From NCBI RefSeq assembly GCF_016807805.1, contig NZ_CP063362.1:4506501-4570500 (forward strand): DNA of 64,000 nt. The letters run 5' to 3'. The position numbers were made by a program, and so were the translations under genes. This stretch comes from Xanthobacter dioxanivorans. Its GTDB lineage: Bacteria; Pseudomonadota; Alphaproteobacteria; Rhizobiales; Xanthobacteraceae. Under the pieces are notes generated by a model, which saw only the letters and a program-made list of their open reading frames with translations, ran no database searches and had not been told where the DNA came from. Below, piece after piece: positions 1-8,650 of the stretch. Each line of letters starts with the position of its first letter. Position 1 is the stretch's first letter.

Positions 1-1
1 G

Positions 2-76
2 GTGCCCACGCTCGATGCCGCGGAAGCGCCGCCACCGCCCCGGCACGAGGCTGCGCAGTACGCCGGCGCGGCGTGA
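2..76 (+). CDS. 3' end of an unidentified gene (partial)
   Basis: An open frame enters from the left edge and stops with TGA. The 24 visible residues include a run of prolines (APPPPR) and end in alanines, which looks like a low-complexity C-terminal tail. A hairpin follows 37 bp later. The reverse strand also has an open frame here but without a ribosome binding site. Too little is present to name a product. Confidence 0.3.
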   Translation: MPTLDAAEAPPPPRHEAAQYAGAA

Positions 77-112
77 GCGGCCCATAAATTTAGCCGCATA
101 AATAAAAATAGT

Positions 113-137
113 AGCCGGCTCAGCATGTGAGTCGGCT
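113..137. terminator. Hairpin, possible terminator
   Basis: AGCCGGCTCA and TGAGTCGGCT form a 10-bp stem with one G-T pair around a 4-nt loop, followed only by TTTC. It lies between the partial gene ending at 76 and the end of the convergent DUF2842 gene, so it could serve either. The short T tract makes it weak. Confidence 0.4.
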
Positions 138-226
138 TTCGTGCGTCTTCGATTCGCACCCCTTCATCGCTCATGAAGTGCATGAAGAGATTCTCATATA
201 TATATGATAATTATACAGCTTAAGGA

Positions 227-439
227 TCAGGCCCGCTTGTCCGGCCGTTCCATCCACCAGATGAGCAGGCCACCGGGAACCACCCAGAGCGCGCCTAGCA
301 GCACGTAGCAGACAAGCTGTAGGAACCAGCCGAGCTCGGTCACCCGCCCTTGCGCCAGGGCCATGGCGGAGAGCGCCCAGAACACCACGAGCAGAAGCAG
401 GAGCACGGTGCCGATGAGCTTGCGGAGACGCTGGGGCAT
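227..439 (-). CDS. DUF2842 family small membrane protein
   Basis: A 70-residue protein with two hydrophobic segments (about residues 8-28 and 38-60) separated by a short polar stretch, ending in a charged tail (MERPDKRA). This matches the small DUF2842 membrane proteins of alphaproteobacteria, which commonly sit beside ctaA as here; the two genes are divergent with about 170 bp between them. A longer frame runs upstream, but the start at MPQRLRKL places a basic residue cluster before the first membrane span and fits the family length. The function of the family is unknown; a role linked to cytochrome oxidase assembly is only suggested by the neighbour. Confidence 0.75.
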   Translation of the reverse strand: MPQRLRKLIGTVLLLLLVVFWALSAMALAQGRVTELGWFLQLVCYVLLGALWVVPGGLLIWWMERPDKRA

Positions 440-607
440 GGTCGGACGGGATCCTGCGGCCGGGAGGTGCGGCACGCGTTCCCTTGCACCGCGCACCGCC
501 GCTCTATAACGGATCGGACGGGAGGGGGCCACGTCAACGATGCCGCGCATGCCACGGCCGCGCGGTCAGGAAGAGGCGGCCCAAGCATGCTGCCGGAGGC
601 GCGAAGA

Positions 608-1717
608 ATGGAAGCCACCTCGCACGCCGTCGCCATGCCGGCGGCCCGGAGCCAACGGCCGGACCGCCTGTCTCCCGTTCGCCTCTGGCTCTATGCGGTC
701 GCGGGGCTGATCGTCGCTATGGTGGTGGTGGGCGGCGCGACGCGCCTCACCGAATCCGGCCTCTCCATCACCGAATGGAAGCCGGTGACCGGCGCCCTGC
801 CCCCGCTCTCGCAAGCCGACTGGGCCGCCGAGTTCGAGAAGTACAAGGCCATTCCCCAGTACGAAATCCTCAACAAGGGCATGGGCCTCGAGGCGTTCAA
901 GCGCATCTACTGGTGGGAATGGGGCCATCGCCTGCTGGGCCGGCTCATCGGCGTCGCCTTCCTGCTGCCGTTCCTCTGGTTCGCGTTCCGGGGCGTGCTG
1001 CGCGGGCGGCTGCTCGCCAAATGCTCCGGCCTGTTCCTGCTGGGCGGCCTTCAGGGGGCTGTGGGCTGGTGGATGGTGGCCTCGGGCCTCTCCGCGCGGG
1101 TCTCGGTCAGCCAGTACCGCCTCGCCATTCATCTCACATTGGCCTGCATCATCCTCGCCGCCATCGTCGCCGTGGCCCGGTCGCTCGTGCCGCAGGCGGA
1201 GTGGGAAGCGCCGCCGCGTTTTCGGGCGACAGCCCTCGGCCTGGTGCTGCTGGTGCTGGTGCAGATCTTCGCCGGCGGGCTGGTGGCTGGCCTTGATGCG
1301 GGCATGGCCTACAACACCTGGCCGCTGATGGACGGGCACCTCATTCCGCCCGCCGCCCAGCTCGCCGCCGCCGAGCCATTCTGGCGCAACCTGTTCGAGA
1401 ATGCGTTGACGGTGCAATTCAACCACCGCGTGATCGCCTACGCCCTCTGGGGGCTCACGCTCCTGCACGCGCTCGACGCCGCCCGCACCGGCGGAGCTGT
1501 GGCGCGGCGGGCGTGGCTGCTGTTCGCGCTGGTCTCGGCGCAGGCCATGCTGGGCATCCTGACGCTGGTGTACCAGGTGCCCATCGACCTCGCCCTCGCC
1601 CACCAGTTCGGCGCAACGGTGGTGCTGATCGCCGCCACCGTCCACCTGAGTGGGCTTGCGGCGTCCGGGGCTCTCAGTGGAGCAGATGCGCCACGGCCGG
1701 CGCCATCAGCACGTTGA
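608..1717 (+). CDS. ctaA: Heme a synthase (COX15/CtaA family)
   Basis: A 369-residue inner-membrane protein that converts heme o to heme a for aa3-type cytochrome oxidase. About eight membrane segments are visible. Conserved histidines lie in [10 protein letters not shown] (about residue 104), [12 protein letters not shown] and [10 protein letters not shown], the expected heme-ligand positions. The start at 608 has GGAGG eight bases upstream; the frame stays open further upstream, but those residues do not resemble the family. The last 44 bases overlap the 3' end of the convergent lrgB gene, so the C-terminal residues after the last helix are coded on DNA read in both directions. Confidence 0.92.
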   Translation: MEATSHAVAMPAARSQRPDRLSPVRLWLYAVAGLIVAMVVVGGATRLTESGLSITEWKPVTGALPPLSQADWAAEFEKYKAIPQYEILNKGMGLEAFKRIYWWEWGHRLLGRLIGVAFLLPFLWFAFRGVLRGRLLAKCSGLFLLGGLQGAVGWWMVASGLSARVSVSQYRLAIHLTLACIILAAIVAVARSLVPQAEWEAPPRFRATALGLVLLVLVQIFAGGLVAGLDAGMAYNTWPLMDGHLIPPAAQLAAAEPFWRNLFENALTVQFNHRVIAYALWGLTLLHALDAARTGGAVARRAWLLFALVSAQAMLGILTLVYQVPIDLALAHQFGATVVLIAATVHLSGLAASGALSGADAPRPAPSAR

Positions 1718-2369
1718 ACAGGCCGGCGAGGACCATGACGAGGCCGGCGATGGAGCCTTCCTCGCCGCCGATCTGGTGCGCCCGCGCCACCCCCGCCCCG
1801 TGGGCACCCATGCCGAATAGGGCGCCACGGGCCAGCGACGAGCGCAGCGGCATGAGCTTCATCACCAGCTCCCCCAGCGCCGCGCCGCAGATGCCAGTGA
1901 CGATCACGAACACCGCGGTCAGGTCCGGCGCGCCGCCGATGTCGCCGGACACCGCCATGGCGAAGGGCGTGGATGTGGAACGCGGCATGAGGCTAAGCTG
2001 GAGCGTCTGCGACAGGCCGAACAGATCGGCAAGGATGAAGGCCGTCGTCATGGCCAGGGTGGAGCCCACCAGCACGCCCACCAACAGCACCGGCCAGTGC
2101 CGCCGGATGAGCGCGCGCTGCTCATAGATGGGAAGGGCAAAGGCCACCGTGGCCGGCCCCATCATCAGCACCAGCCAGTGGGTGCCGCGGATATAATCGG
2201 CATAGCCCGTGTGCAGGCTGAGCGCGACGGCACCCACCGCCACCGGGGTGAGCAGAAGCGGCGAGGTCCACCAGAAGCGCCAGCGGCGGGCCACGAGGCG
2301 CGCCGCCGCATAGCCGCCGATGGTGACCGCCGACCAGAACAGGGCGGCGAAGAGGGGATCATGCAGCAT
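1674..2369 (-). CDS. LrgB/CidB family membrane protein
   Basis: A 231-residue polytopic membrane protein of the LrgB/CidB/YohK family, the larger partner of a two-gene system linked in other bacteria to murein hydrolase export, cell-death control or glycolate/pyruvate transport. The conserved block [11 protein letters not shown] is present in the middle and the glycine-rich [13 protein letters not shown] near the C-terminus. Its start overlaps the end of the upstream lrgA-like gene by 11 bp, indicating one operon. The 3' end overlaps ctaA by 44 bp. The divergent LysR gene at 2921 is the likely regulator. The substrate cannot be told from sequence. Confidence 0.85.
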   Translation of the reverse strand: MLHDPLFAALFWSAVTIGGYAAARLVARRWRFWWTSPLLLTPVAVGAVALSLHTGYADYIRGTHWLVLMMGPATVAFALPIYEQRALIRRHWPVLLVGVLVGSTLAMTTAFILADLFGLSQTLQLSLMPRSTSTPFAMAVSGDIGGAPDLTAVFVIVTGICGAALGELVMKLMPLRSSLARGALFGMGAHGAGVARAHQIGGEEGSIAGLVMVLAGLFNVLMAPAVAHLLH

Positions 2370-2823
2370 GGCGCGTCCCCTGCCCGGCCGCGCGGGCGCG
2401 CCAGCGGTAGCACAGGTCCACGGCCAGCGCGGTGCCGCCCATCACCATCACCGTGCCGGCAAGGATCACCGCCACGACCTTGAGGCCGAGCAGGCCGAGC
2501 ATCTCGCCATGGTCGAGAATGGCCATCACCGCCGGAACGAAGAACAGCAGCATCTCGGCGATCAGCCACCCGGCTCCGCGCCGCACGGCGGCGGGCCGGA
2601 TGTGGCCGCTGGTGAGCAGCGTCAGCACCACCGCCATGCCGACGATACCGCCGGGGAGCGGCAGGCCGGAGAGCCGAACCGCGGCTTCGCCGATGGCCCA
2701 GAAGCCGGCGAGGATGGCGATCTGAAGGATTATGCTGCGATGCAGCATCGACCTTGTTGTGCGCAGCATATTGCGCAGCATTGACGAGCGGGGTGAGGGA
2801 AGCCGGGGCATCAGGGCAGACAT
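2359..2823 (-). CDS. LrgA/CidA family membrane protein
   Basis: A 154-residue holin-like protein with four predicted membrane segments and the family landmark LPLPGGIVGM after the first span. It forms an operon with the downstream lrgB-like gene (11-bp overlap). Three methionines compete as start (MSALMP, MLRNML, MLHRS); the first is used here, and the roughly 30 residues before the first helix are longer than usual, so a later start is possible. Transcription diverges from the LysR gene at 2921 across a short AT-richer spacer with palindromes. Confidence 0.8.
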   Translation of the reverse strand: MSALMPRLPSPRSSMLRNMLRTTRSMLHRSIILQIAILAGFWAIGEAAVRLSGLPLPGGIVGMAVVLTLLTSGHIRPAAVRRGAGWLIAEMLLFFVPAVMAILDHGEMLGLLGLKVVAVILAGTVMVMGGTALAVDLCYRWRARAAGQGTRHAA

Positions 2824-2901
2824 CGGGGGCACCTCCAGTGCCGATGTCGGGACTATAGTATGCACTGCAACATACTGAAAATGAATTGACTGAATTAATA
2901 G

Positions 2902-2918
2902 CATTCCATATTGGAATG
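2902..2918. promoter_or_regulatory. Perfect palindrome at the LysR gene start
   Basis: CATTCC-ATATT-GGAATG is a perfect 6+5+6 inverted repeat ending two bases before the LysR start codon, so its right arm doubles as the ribosome binding region. It fits an autoregulatory operator or an RNA hairpin that hides the start. A second imperfect dyad (TATG..CATA) lies at about 2860-2875 in the same divergent spacer. Confidence 0.45.
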
Positions 2919-2920
2919 AT

Positions 2921-3817
2921 ATGGAATTGCGGACGCTCCGGGCTTTCGTCGAGGTGGTGCGTCAGGGCGGCTTCTCGCCGGCCGCCAAGGTGCTGTTCGC
3001 CACCCAGCCCACCATCTCCAAGGCGGTGAAGCAGCTGGAAGACGAGCTGGGCGTGCCCTTGCTCGACCGCATCGGCCATCGCAGCCAGCTGACCGCGGCG
3101 GGGGAGATCGTCTATCGGCGGGCGCTGACCATGCTCGGCGAGCGCGAGGGCCTGGTCGCCGAGCTCGACGACCTGCGCGGCCTCCGGCGCGGCAGCCTGC
3201 GCCTCGGCCTGCCGCCGCTCGGCGCCAGCACGCTGTTTGCGCCGTTGTTCGCGGTCTATCGCGCCCGCTATCCGGGCATCGACATCCGCCTGACCGAACA
3301 CGGCTCAAAGCGGCTCGAGGAAATGCTGCTGGAGGGCGAGGTGGAGCTCGCGGCCTCGCTGCTGCCGGCCAAGGACGGCTTCGACGCCCAGCCGGTAAAG
3401 CACGAGCCGCTGATGGTGGTGCTGCCCAAGTCGCATCCGCTGGCGGGCGAGGCGCGGATCGGCATCGCCGCTCTGGTGCGCTCGCCCTTCATCCTGTTCG
3501 AGGGCGGCTTCGCGCTCAATCAGGTGCTGGAAGACGCCTGCGCCCGCAACGGCTTTGCCCCGCAGGTGGCGGCGCGCAGCGGACAGATCGACTTCATCGT
3601 GGAACTGGCGGGCGCAGGCCTTGGCGTCGCCTTCCTGCCCCGCACCATCGCCGAGCAGCGCCGCACACCCGCAGTGGCCCTGACGCTGCTGGACGAGCCG
3701 GGCACCGAGTGGCACATGGCCATCGTCTGGCGGCAGGGCAGCTACCTCTCCCACGCCGCCCGTGCCTGGCTCGATCTCACGCGGGAAGTCTACGGCGCCG
3801 GGGGCTCCGTGGAATAA
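2921..3817 (+). CDS. LysR family regulator, divergent to lrgAB
   Basis: A 298-residue LysR-type transcription factor. The N-terminal winged helix-turn-helix is clear (LRAFVEVVRQGGFSPAAKVL, then ATQPTISKAVKQLE), followed by a linker helix and a substrate-binding domain with the usual GLGVAFLP motif near residue 233. Divergent placement beside the lrgAB pair mirrors CidR/LrgAB and YwbI-type loci in other bacteria, so control of these genes is a strong inference. The effector is unknown; acetate or pyruvate is the precedent for CidR. The gene is convergent with metY, with a strong hairpin between them. Confidence 0.88.
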   Translation: MELRTLRAFVEVVRQGGFSPAAKVLFATQPTISKAVKQLEDELGVPLLDRIGHRSQLTAAGEIVYRRALTMLGEREGLVAELDDLRGLRRGSLRLGLPPLGASTLFAPLFAVYRARYPGIDIRLTEHGSKRLEEMLLEGEVELAASLLPAKDGFDAQPVKHEPLMVVLPKSHPLAGEARIGIAALVRSPFILFEGGFALNQVLEDACARNGFAPQVAARSGQIDFIVELAGAGLGVAFLPRTIAEQRRTPAVALTLLDEPGTEWHMAIVWRQGSYLSHAARAWLDLTREVYGAGGSVE

Positions 3818-3825
3818 GGAGGGCT

Positions 3826-3847
3826 GCGGCGGCGCGCTCGCCGCCGC
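3826..3847. terminator. Bidirectional hairpin between convergent genes
   Basis: GCGGCGGCG-CGCT-CGCCGCCGC is a perfect 9-bp GC stem with a 4-nt loop, in the 37-bp gap between the stops of the LysR gene and metY. There is no T tract, as is common for alphaproteobacterial tail-to-tail hairpins. Confidence 0.6.
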
Positions 3848-3854
3848 GGGAACC

Positions 3855-5156
3855 TCAGACCTTGGCCAGAGCCTGTTCAAGGTCGGCGATGATGTCCTTC
3901 ACATCCTCGATGCCCACGGACAGGCGCACCACCTCCGGCCCCGCTCCGGCCGCGACCTTGGCCTCGTCCGACAGCTGGCGGTGGGTGGTGGAAGCGGGAT
4001 GGATGATCAGCGATCGGGTATCACCGATATTGGCGAGGTGGGAGAATAGCTCCACGCTGGAGACCACCTGCACGCCCGCCTCGTAGCCGCCCTTGAGTCC
4101 GAAGGTGAAGACCGCGCCCGCGCCCTTCGGCAGGTATTTCTGCGCCAGCGCCTGGTAACGGTCGCCCTTGAGGCCGGGATAGCTCACCCACGCCACCTTG
4201 GGATGGCCGGCGAGATACTCCGCCACCGCCTGCGCATTGTCGCTGTGGCGCTGCATGCGCAGGGCCAGCGTTTCGATGCCGGTGAGGATCATGAAGGCGT
4301 TGAAGGGCGACAGCGCCGGCCCGAGGTCGCGCAGGCCGAGCACGCGGGCGGCGATGGCAAAGGCGAAGTTGCCGAAGGTCTCGTGCAGCACGATGCCCTG
4401 GTATTCGGGCCGCGGCTTGGAGAGGAAGGGGTAGCGGTCGGTGGCGGACCAGTCGAAAGTGCCCGCGTCCACGATCACGCCGCCGATGGAATTGCCGTGG
4501 CCGCCCAGGAACTTGGTGGCCGAGTGCACGACCACGTCGGCACCGTCCTTGATGGGCTGCCACAGATAGGGCGTAGCCAGCGTGTTGTCGACGATGAGCG
4601 GGATGCCAGCTTTCTTCGCGATGGCCGAGATGGCGGCGATATCCGTCACCACCCCGCCCGGATTGGCGATGGTCTCGGTGAAGATGGCCTTGGTCTTGGG
4701 CGTGATCGCCTTCTCGAACGAGGAGATGTCGTCGGGGTCGGCCCAGGCCACGTTCCAGCCGTAGCTCTTGAAGGCATGGCTAAACTGGTTGATGGACCCG
4801 CCATAGAGCTTGCGCGAGGCGACGAATTCGTCGCCTGGGGTCAGAAGGGTGTGGAAGACGAGGTGCTGCGCGGCATGGCCCGAGGCCACGGCGAGGGCCG
4901 CCGTGCCGCCCTCCAGCGCCGCCACGCGCTCCTCGAGCACCGCATTCGTCGGGTTGCCGATGCGGGTGTAGATGTTGCCGAACGTCTGCAGGCCGAACAG
5001 CGCCGCCGCATGGTCCACGTCGTCGAAGACGAAGGACGTGGTCTGGTAGATGGGGGTCGCCCGCGCGCCGGTGGTCGGGTCCGGCTGGGCACCGGCGTGG
5101 ATGGCGAGGGTGGAAAAGCCCGGCTCGCGCGCGGCCGCGCTGGTCTCGTCGTTCAT
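3855..5156 (-). CDS. metY: O-acetylhomoserine aminocarboxypropyltransferase (sulfhydrylase)
   Basis: A 433-residue cytosolic PLP enzyme of the Cys/Met metabolism family that makes homocysteine from O-acetylhomoserine and sulfide. The PLP-binding lysine lies in HSATKFLGGHG at about residue 214. The N-terminal YTRIGNPTN and ASGHAAQ blocks and the length (about 430, versus about 390 for cystathionine gamma-synthase) point to the MetY branch. It lies 72 bp downstream of the CoA-binding gene on the same strand. The leader holds a hairpin, but no SAM-II riboswitch was recognised. A related cystathionine-type activity cannot be excluded. Confidence 0.9.
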   Translation of the reverse strand: MNDETSAAAREPGFSTLAIHAGAQPDPTTGARATPIYQTTSFVFDDVDHAAALFGLQTFGNIYTRIGNPTNAVLEERVAALEGGTAALAVASGHAAQHLVFHTLLTPGDEFVASRKLYGGSINQFSHAFKSYGWNVAWADPDDISSFEKAITPKTKAIFTETIANPGGVVTDIAAISAIAKKAGIPLIVDNTLATPYLWQPIKDGADVVVHSATKFLGGHGNSIGGVIVDAGTFDWSATDRYPFLSKPRPEYQGIVLHETFGNFAFAIAARVLGLRDLGPALSPFNAFMILTGIETLALRMQRHSDNAQAVAEYLAGHPKVAWVSYPGLKGDRYQALAQKYLPKGAGAVFTFGLKGGYEAGVQVVSSVELFSHLANIGDTRSLIIHPASTTHRQLSDEAKVAAGAGPEVVRLSVGIEDVKDIIADLEQALAKV

Positions 5157-5181
5157 CGGCGCTGTCTCCCGTGTGGTATTT

Positions 5182-5203
5182 CGCCGGCATTCATAACCCG
5201 GCG
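5182..5203 (-). promoter_or_regulatory. Hairpin in the metY leader
   Basis: On the minus strand CGCCGG and CCGGCG flank a 10-nt loop, 26 bp before the metY start. It could be a leader hairpin or a weak terminator of the upstream CoA-binding gene. No T tract follows. Confidence 0.3.
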
Positions 5204-5228
5204 TGGAATTTTCTTTAATACGGTAATT

Positions 5229-5777
5229 CTACGATTTTTGTGGGCTTTGCGGCCCGCGCGGCGCGATGGACAGCCGCTGCACCCCCTGCCCCAGCCGCAG
5301 CGGCTTGCGCGACGACAGGGTCCGCGAGTTCACCCCGGTCCAGCCGATCTCGCCCGAGAGGCGGCCATATTCGATCTTGGGGCAGCGGTTCATCACCACC
5401 TTCAGTCCCGCCGCCTCGGCCTTGGCCGCGGCCGCATCGTGGCGCACGCCCAGCTGCATCCAGATGACCTTGGGCTTCGGATCGAGGGCCAGCGCCTCGT
5501 CCACCACGCCGGGCACGGCATCCGGTGCGCGGAACACATCCACCATGTCGATGGGCTCGGGCACGTCGGCGAGGGAACCGATGAAGGTGAGGCCCGCCAC
5601 CGTCTTGCCCACCTGTCCGGGATTGACCGGGAATACCTTGTAGCCCCGCTCGGAGAGATACTTCATCACGAAGTAGGACGGACGCGCCGCATTGGTGCTC
5701 GCCCCGACGATGGCGATGGTTCGCACGTCGGAGAGGATGGAACGGATGTAGGCGTCGTCATAGCGGTCGTGGTCCAC
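5229..5777 (-). CDS. CoA-binding domain protein (YccU family)
   Basis: A 182-residue single-domain protein with a Rossmann-type CoA-binding fold: IAIVGASTNAARPS near residue 17 is the nucleotide loop, then VFPVNPG and VDVFRAP strands, and VIWMQLGVRHDAA and MNRCPKIEY in the C-terminal half. These are standard for the YccU/CoA_binding_2 family, whose members bind CoA or acyl-CoA but whose cellular role is not established. It is co-directional with metY and follows tatD by 15 bp, suggesting a tatD-CoA-binding-metY transcript. The C-terminal tail beyond the domain is basic and poorly conserved in appearance. Confidence 0.85.
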   Translation of the reverse strand: MDHDRYDDAYIRSILSDVRTIAIVGASTNAARPSYFVMKYLSERGYKVFPVNPGQVGKTVAGLTFIGSLADVPEPIDMVDVFRAPDAVPGVVDEALALDPKPKVIWMQLGVRHDAAAAKAEAAGLKVVMNRCPKIEYGRLSGEIGWTGVNSRTLSSRKPLRLGQGVQRLSIAPRGPQSPQKS

Positions 5778-5792
5778 GGCCGTCTCCTCTTC

Positions 5793-6569
5793 TCAGCCCC
5801 GCGCCTTGGAAAACAGCGTGTAGAAGTTGGCCGTGGTCATGGCGGCGAAATCCTCGAACGGCTCGCCCCGCGCCTCGGCGAGCACCCGCGCGGTCTCGCG
5901 CACGAAGGCGGGCTCGTTGCGCTTGCCGCGATGGGGCGTGGGGGCGAGGAACGGCGCATCCGTCTCCACCAGGATGCGGTCCTTCGGCACCGAGGCGGCG
6001 ATGGCGCGCAGGTCCTCGCTCTTCTTGAAGGTCACCACCCCCGAGAACGAGACGTAGCCGCCCAGCGCCAGCGCCCGCCGAGCGAGCTCCGGCCCCGCGG
6101 TGAAACAGTGCAGCAGGAAGGGGAAGGCGCCCCTGGCGCTCTCCTCCTCCAGCATGGCGGCCACGTCCTCGTCCGCCTCGCGGGCATGGATGACGAGGGG
6201 CAGGCCGGTCTCGCGCGCCGCTGCGATATGGGTGCGAAAGCCCTGGGCCTGCGCCGCGCGGGGGCTGGTGTCGTAATGATAATCGAGCCCGGCCTCGCCG
6301 ATGGCCACCACCTTGGGATGACGCGACAGGGAGACGAGCTCGTCCACTGTCACATCAAGCTCCTCCGCCGCCTGGTGCGGATGGGTGCCCACGGAGCAGG
6401 ATACCTGATCAAACCGCTCGGCGATGGCGAGGATCTCGGGGAATCGCCGCACCCGCGTGGAAATGGTGACGAGATGGGAGACCCCCGCCGCTTCGGCGCG
6501 CGCCACCACATCGGGCAGCTCGGCGGCGAAGTCGGGGAAATCGAGATGGCAATGGCTGTCGACGAGCAT
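5793..6569 (-). CDS. tatD: TatD family metal-dependent hydrolase/DNase
   Basis: A 258-residue TIM-barrel metallohydrolase. The HxH metal site is in DSHCHLDF at residues 6-8. The bridging glutamate is in IGEAGLDYHYD, further histidines are in VIHAREAD and LLHCFTAG, and the catalytic aspartate in LVETDAPFL. This set defines TatD/YcfH-type enzymes, 3'-5' DNases or tRNA/DNA hydrolases. Start chosen at the ATG giving MLVDSHCH; an in-frame GTG nine bases upstream is possible. In many alphaproteobacteria tatD follows metG in the tmk-holB-metG operon; here that row is about 2 kb away with bioY and two other genes between. Confidence 0.9.
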   Translation of the reverse strand: MLVDSHCHLDFPDFAAELPDVVARAEAAGVSHLVTISTRVRRFPEILAIAERFDQVSCSVGTHPHQAAEELDVTVDELVSLSRHPKVVAIGEAGLDYHYDTSPRAAQAQGFRTHIAAARETGLPLVIHAREADEDVAAMLEEESARGAFPFLLHCFTAGPELARRALALGGYVSFSGVVTFKKSEDLRAIAASVPKDRILVETDAPFLAPTPHRGKRNEPAFVRETARVLAEARGEPFEDFAAMTTANFYTLFSKARG

Positions 6570-6709
6570 GGCATCCACGGTGAAAGGCAGGCTTCACATA
6601 AGCGCATCCCCGGCCGGCGTCGAGCCGGGCCGGCCGCGGGAGGGGTGCGCGATTGACGAAACGCTCGCCAGACCGTTTCCTGCGCGCCCTTGCCCCGCAA
6701 AGGTCCTCC

Positions 6710-7288
6710 ATGCCGACCGCGCCAGACTTCCAGCCCGCCCTCTCCCGTCTCGCCGCCACCGCGCCCGCATGGGGGCTGGCGATCCCCGTGGTGGGCGTCG
6801 CGCTCCTCGCCTGGAGCGCGCAGATAAGCATCCCCATCCAGCCGGTGCCCATCACCGCGCAAAGCTATGTGCTCCTCTCCCTCGCGGCGCTCATGGGCTG
6901 GCGGCTCGCCGGGATCACGGTGGCCGGCTACATCGCCGTCGGCCTCATGGGACTGGGCGTCTTTTCCGGCAGGAGGGGCGGGCTCGAGATTCTCTCGACC
7001 CCGTCCGCCGGCTTTATCGTGGGTTTCCTGGTGGCGGCCGTGCTGGTGGCCGTGCTCCAGGAGAAGTGGGCACGCCTGCGCCCGCTCCCCCTGTTCGGTG
7101 TCCTCGCCCTCGGCCACCTGGTGCTCATGGCGATCGGCTCGGGCTGGTTCGCCACCAAGGTCGGCCCCGCCCTGGCCTTCGAGAAAAACTTCCTGCCCTT
7201 CATTCCCGGCGCGGTGGTGAAGACCGTGGCGGCCCTCGCCACGGTGATCCTGGTGGAGCGCGCGGCAGGGACGCCGCGGCCGCGCTGA
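6710..7288 (+). CDS. bioY: BioY family biotin transporter S component
   Basis: A 192-residue membrane protein with six hydrophobic segments, the biotin-binding subunit of an ECF-type importer. The diagnostic N-terminal QPVPITAQSYVLLSLAALMG is present near residue 45. A TPSAGFIVGF block and a C-terminal PGAVVKTVAAL complete the family pattern. No bioM or bioN genes are adjacent, so it may work alone, as shown for some BioY proteins, or with unlinked EcfA/T. The start at MPTAP follows an AAAGG motif; an in-frame ATG 57 bp upstream lies next to the divergent tatD start and is less likely. No BioR-type operator was seen. Confidence 0.88.
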   Translation: MPTAPDFQPALSRLAATAPAWGLAIPVVGVALLAWSAQISIPIQPVPITAQSYVLLSLAALMGWRLAGITVAGYIAVGLMGLGVFSGRRGGLEILSTPSAGFIVGFLVAAVLVAVLQEKWARLRPLPLFGVLALGHLVLMAIGSGWFATKVGPALAFEKNFLPFIPGAVVKTVAALATVILVERAAGTPRPR

Positions 7289-7294
7289 AGCCGC

Positions 7295-7837
7295 TCAGTT
7301 CAGCTCCCGCCCGAGATGCCGGATGAGGGCCAGCGCCTCCTCCGGCGGGCGCTGCTCGATGCGACGGTAGCTCCGCCCGTCGGTCGTCCGCCAGGCAAGG
7401 CCGCCATCGACCATGCCGCGGCGAAGCAATGCCGGATCATCGAACAGGTGGCCGGCCCGCAGCAGCGCGTTGAACTGCGCCTCGGTGAAGGTTGCTCCGG
7501 CCGGAATGCGCGACCACAGCACCCACAGCGCAAGGCTGCGCCGGCTTTCCTTCGCCGGCCAGCGGGCCAGCCGGCCGGCGGCGTCGAAATGCTTGGCGGC
7601 ATGCTCCACCCGCTTGAGGTCCACGGGCTCCGGCGGTGCGGGTGGACTGGCAAGCCGCGCCTCGGCGACGTGGTTGGCGCGGAAATGCTGGAAGTTCCGG
7701 TAGCCGACGGAGCGCACCAGCATGTTCAGCAGCTGGACGTGGCCGGGCTTGCCCTCGCAGGCTTCGAGTTCCCGGCCGAGGGCGCGAGCGAGCGCCGAGA
7801 CGTCGAGCGCGGCAAACGGCAATTGGATTCTGGACAT
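7295..7837 (-). CDS. DUF2087 domain protein
   Basis: A 180-residue soluble protein with two parts. The N-terminal half (about residues 1-65) carries RALGRELEACEGKPGHVQLL and SVGYRNFQHF, the small helical motif seen in this family. The C-terminal half (about 85-175) matches DUF2087, with FTEAQFNALLRAGHLFDDPALLRRGMVD and GRSYRRIE. The family often accompanies helix-turn-helix regulators, and a nucleic-acid-related role is an inference only. It ends 6 bp from the convergent bioY stop. No catalytic motif is apparent. Confidence 0.8.
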   Translation of the reverse strand: MSRIQLPFAALDVSALARALGRELEACEGKPGHVQLLNMLVRSVGYRNFQHFRANHVAEARLASPPAPPEPVDLKRVEHAAKHFDAAGRLARWPAKESRRSLALWVLWSRIPAGATFTEAQFNALLRAGHLFDDPALLRRGMVDGGLAWRTTDGRSYRRIEQRPPEEALALIRHLGRELN

Positions 7838-8027
7838 GACCTATCCCTCATGTGCCGAGGTCTTCAGTCGTTGGTCGCTGGCTTACGACACGGCACGGGA
7901 CAAGTGTCTGCCGAAGGGAAGATGGCAGGTTTAGCTCCCCTTGCGGGGCAGCGACGCCTCGGTGAACTGCCGACCGGGGGCGGTTGTACAGGCATCCCGG
8001 CCCGGCGTGCAAGGGGGCCAGGCTGGA

Positions 8028-8531
8028 TCAGCCGGCGCCGGAGATCTCTTCCTTCAGCGCGTCGGCGTCGCTGCCCGGCATGGTGATGGCGCGCACGCTC
8101 TCCCCCGGCCGGCCGGGATTGGTGACGATGGCCGCCTCAAGCGCGACCGTGACCACGCCGCCCGAGCTGTTGAAGATGTAGTCGAGGCGGAAGGCGGCGT
8201 CCTGGCTCTGGCCGTTGGTGCGGCGCATGGCCTCGTCCGGGGGCAGGCGCTTCTCGGCCACGAGGTGCGCCGGCTGGTCCACCGTGATGTTGTACTGGCG
8301 CGCCCGGCGCGCGGTGGCGATGCGGGCGCGCACCAGGGTCGGGTCGGCGTTGTTCAGCTTTACCTCGATGCGCGGGACCGCCGGCCCCTCCGGCACGGCC
8401 TGCGGCTCCAGGGGCATGGCCGGCGGAATGGGATCAATGGCGGCCGATGGCGCGCGGTCATACCGCTCGGCCGTGCAGCCTGCGAGAACAAGCGCGACGG
8501 CCAAAGCCGAGATCCCTCTTCCGCCCGTCAT
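8028..8531 (-). CDS. Hypothetical lipoprotein
   Basis: A 167-residue protein with a lipoprotein signal: basic MTGGRGI, a hydrophobic core and the lipobox LVLAGC with the cysteine at about residue 18. After a proline-rich linker the mature part reads as one small domain with VKLNNADPTLVRARIATAR and a beta-rich AAFRLDYIFNSSGGVVTV segment. I do not recognise the family. The longer frame starting at 8600 would place about 23 residues before the signal and is rejected. It stands alone between metG and the DUF2087 gene, about 120 bp downstream of metG on the same strand. Confidence 0.65.
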   Translation of the reverse strand: MTGGRGISALAVALVLAGCTAERYDRAPSAAIDPIPPAMPLEPQAVPEGPAVPRIEVKLNNADPTLVRARIATARRARQYNITVDQPAHLVAEKRLPPDEAMRRTNGQSQDAAFRLDYIFNSSGGVVTVALEAAIVTNPGRPGESVRAITMPGSDADALKEEISGAG

Positions 8532-8650
8532 TCGCACCGTCCTCGCTGCCCCCGCTGCCGCGCGCCTGATGGGCACGTTCGGCTCAAATAAACATAACAA
8601 GGTTAAGACACTTTATTGCGCGGCATCCATCCCGTCTTACGCATCGGTGC

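Noticed and set aside
5157..5228. Possible SAM-II riboswitch in the metY leader
   Set aside because: Only a simple 6-bp hairpin is seen; the SAM-II pseudoknot and its conserved loop bases were not found.
4203..6656. 817-residue plus-strand open frame opposite metY, the CoA-binding gene and tatD
   Set aside because: It has antisense composition (Arg/Gly/His-rich), no family features and no ribosome site, and three well-conserved genes lie on the other strand. Long shadow frames are expected at this GC.
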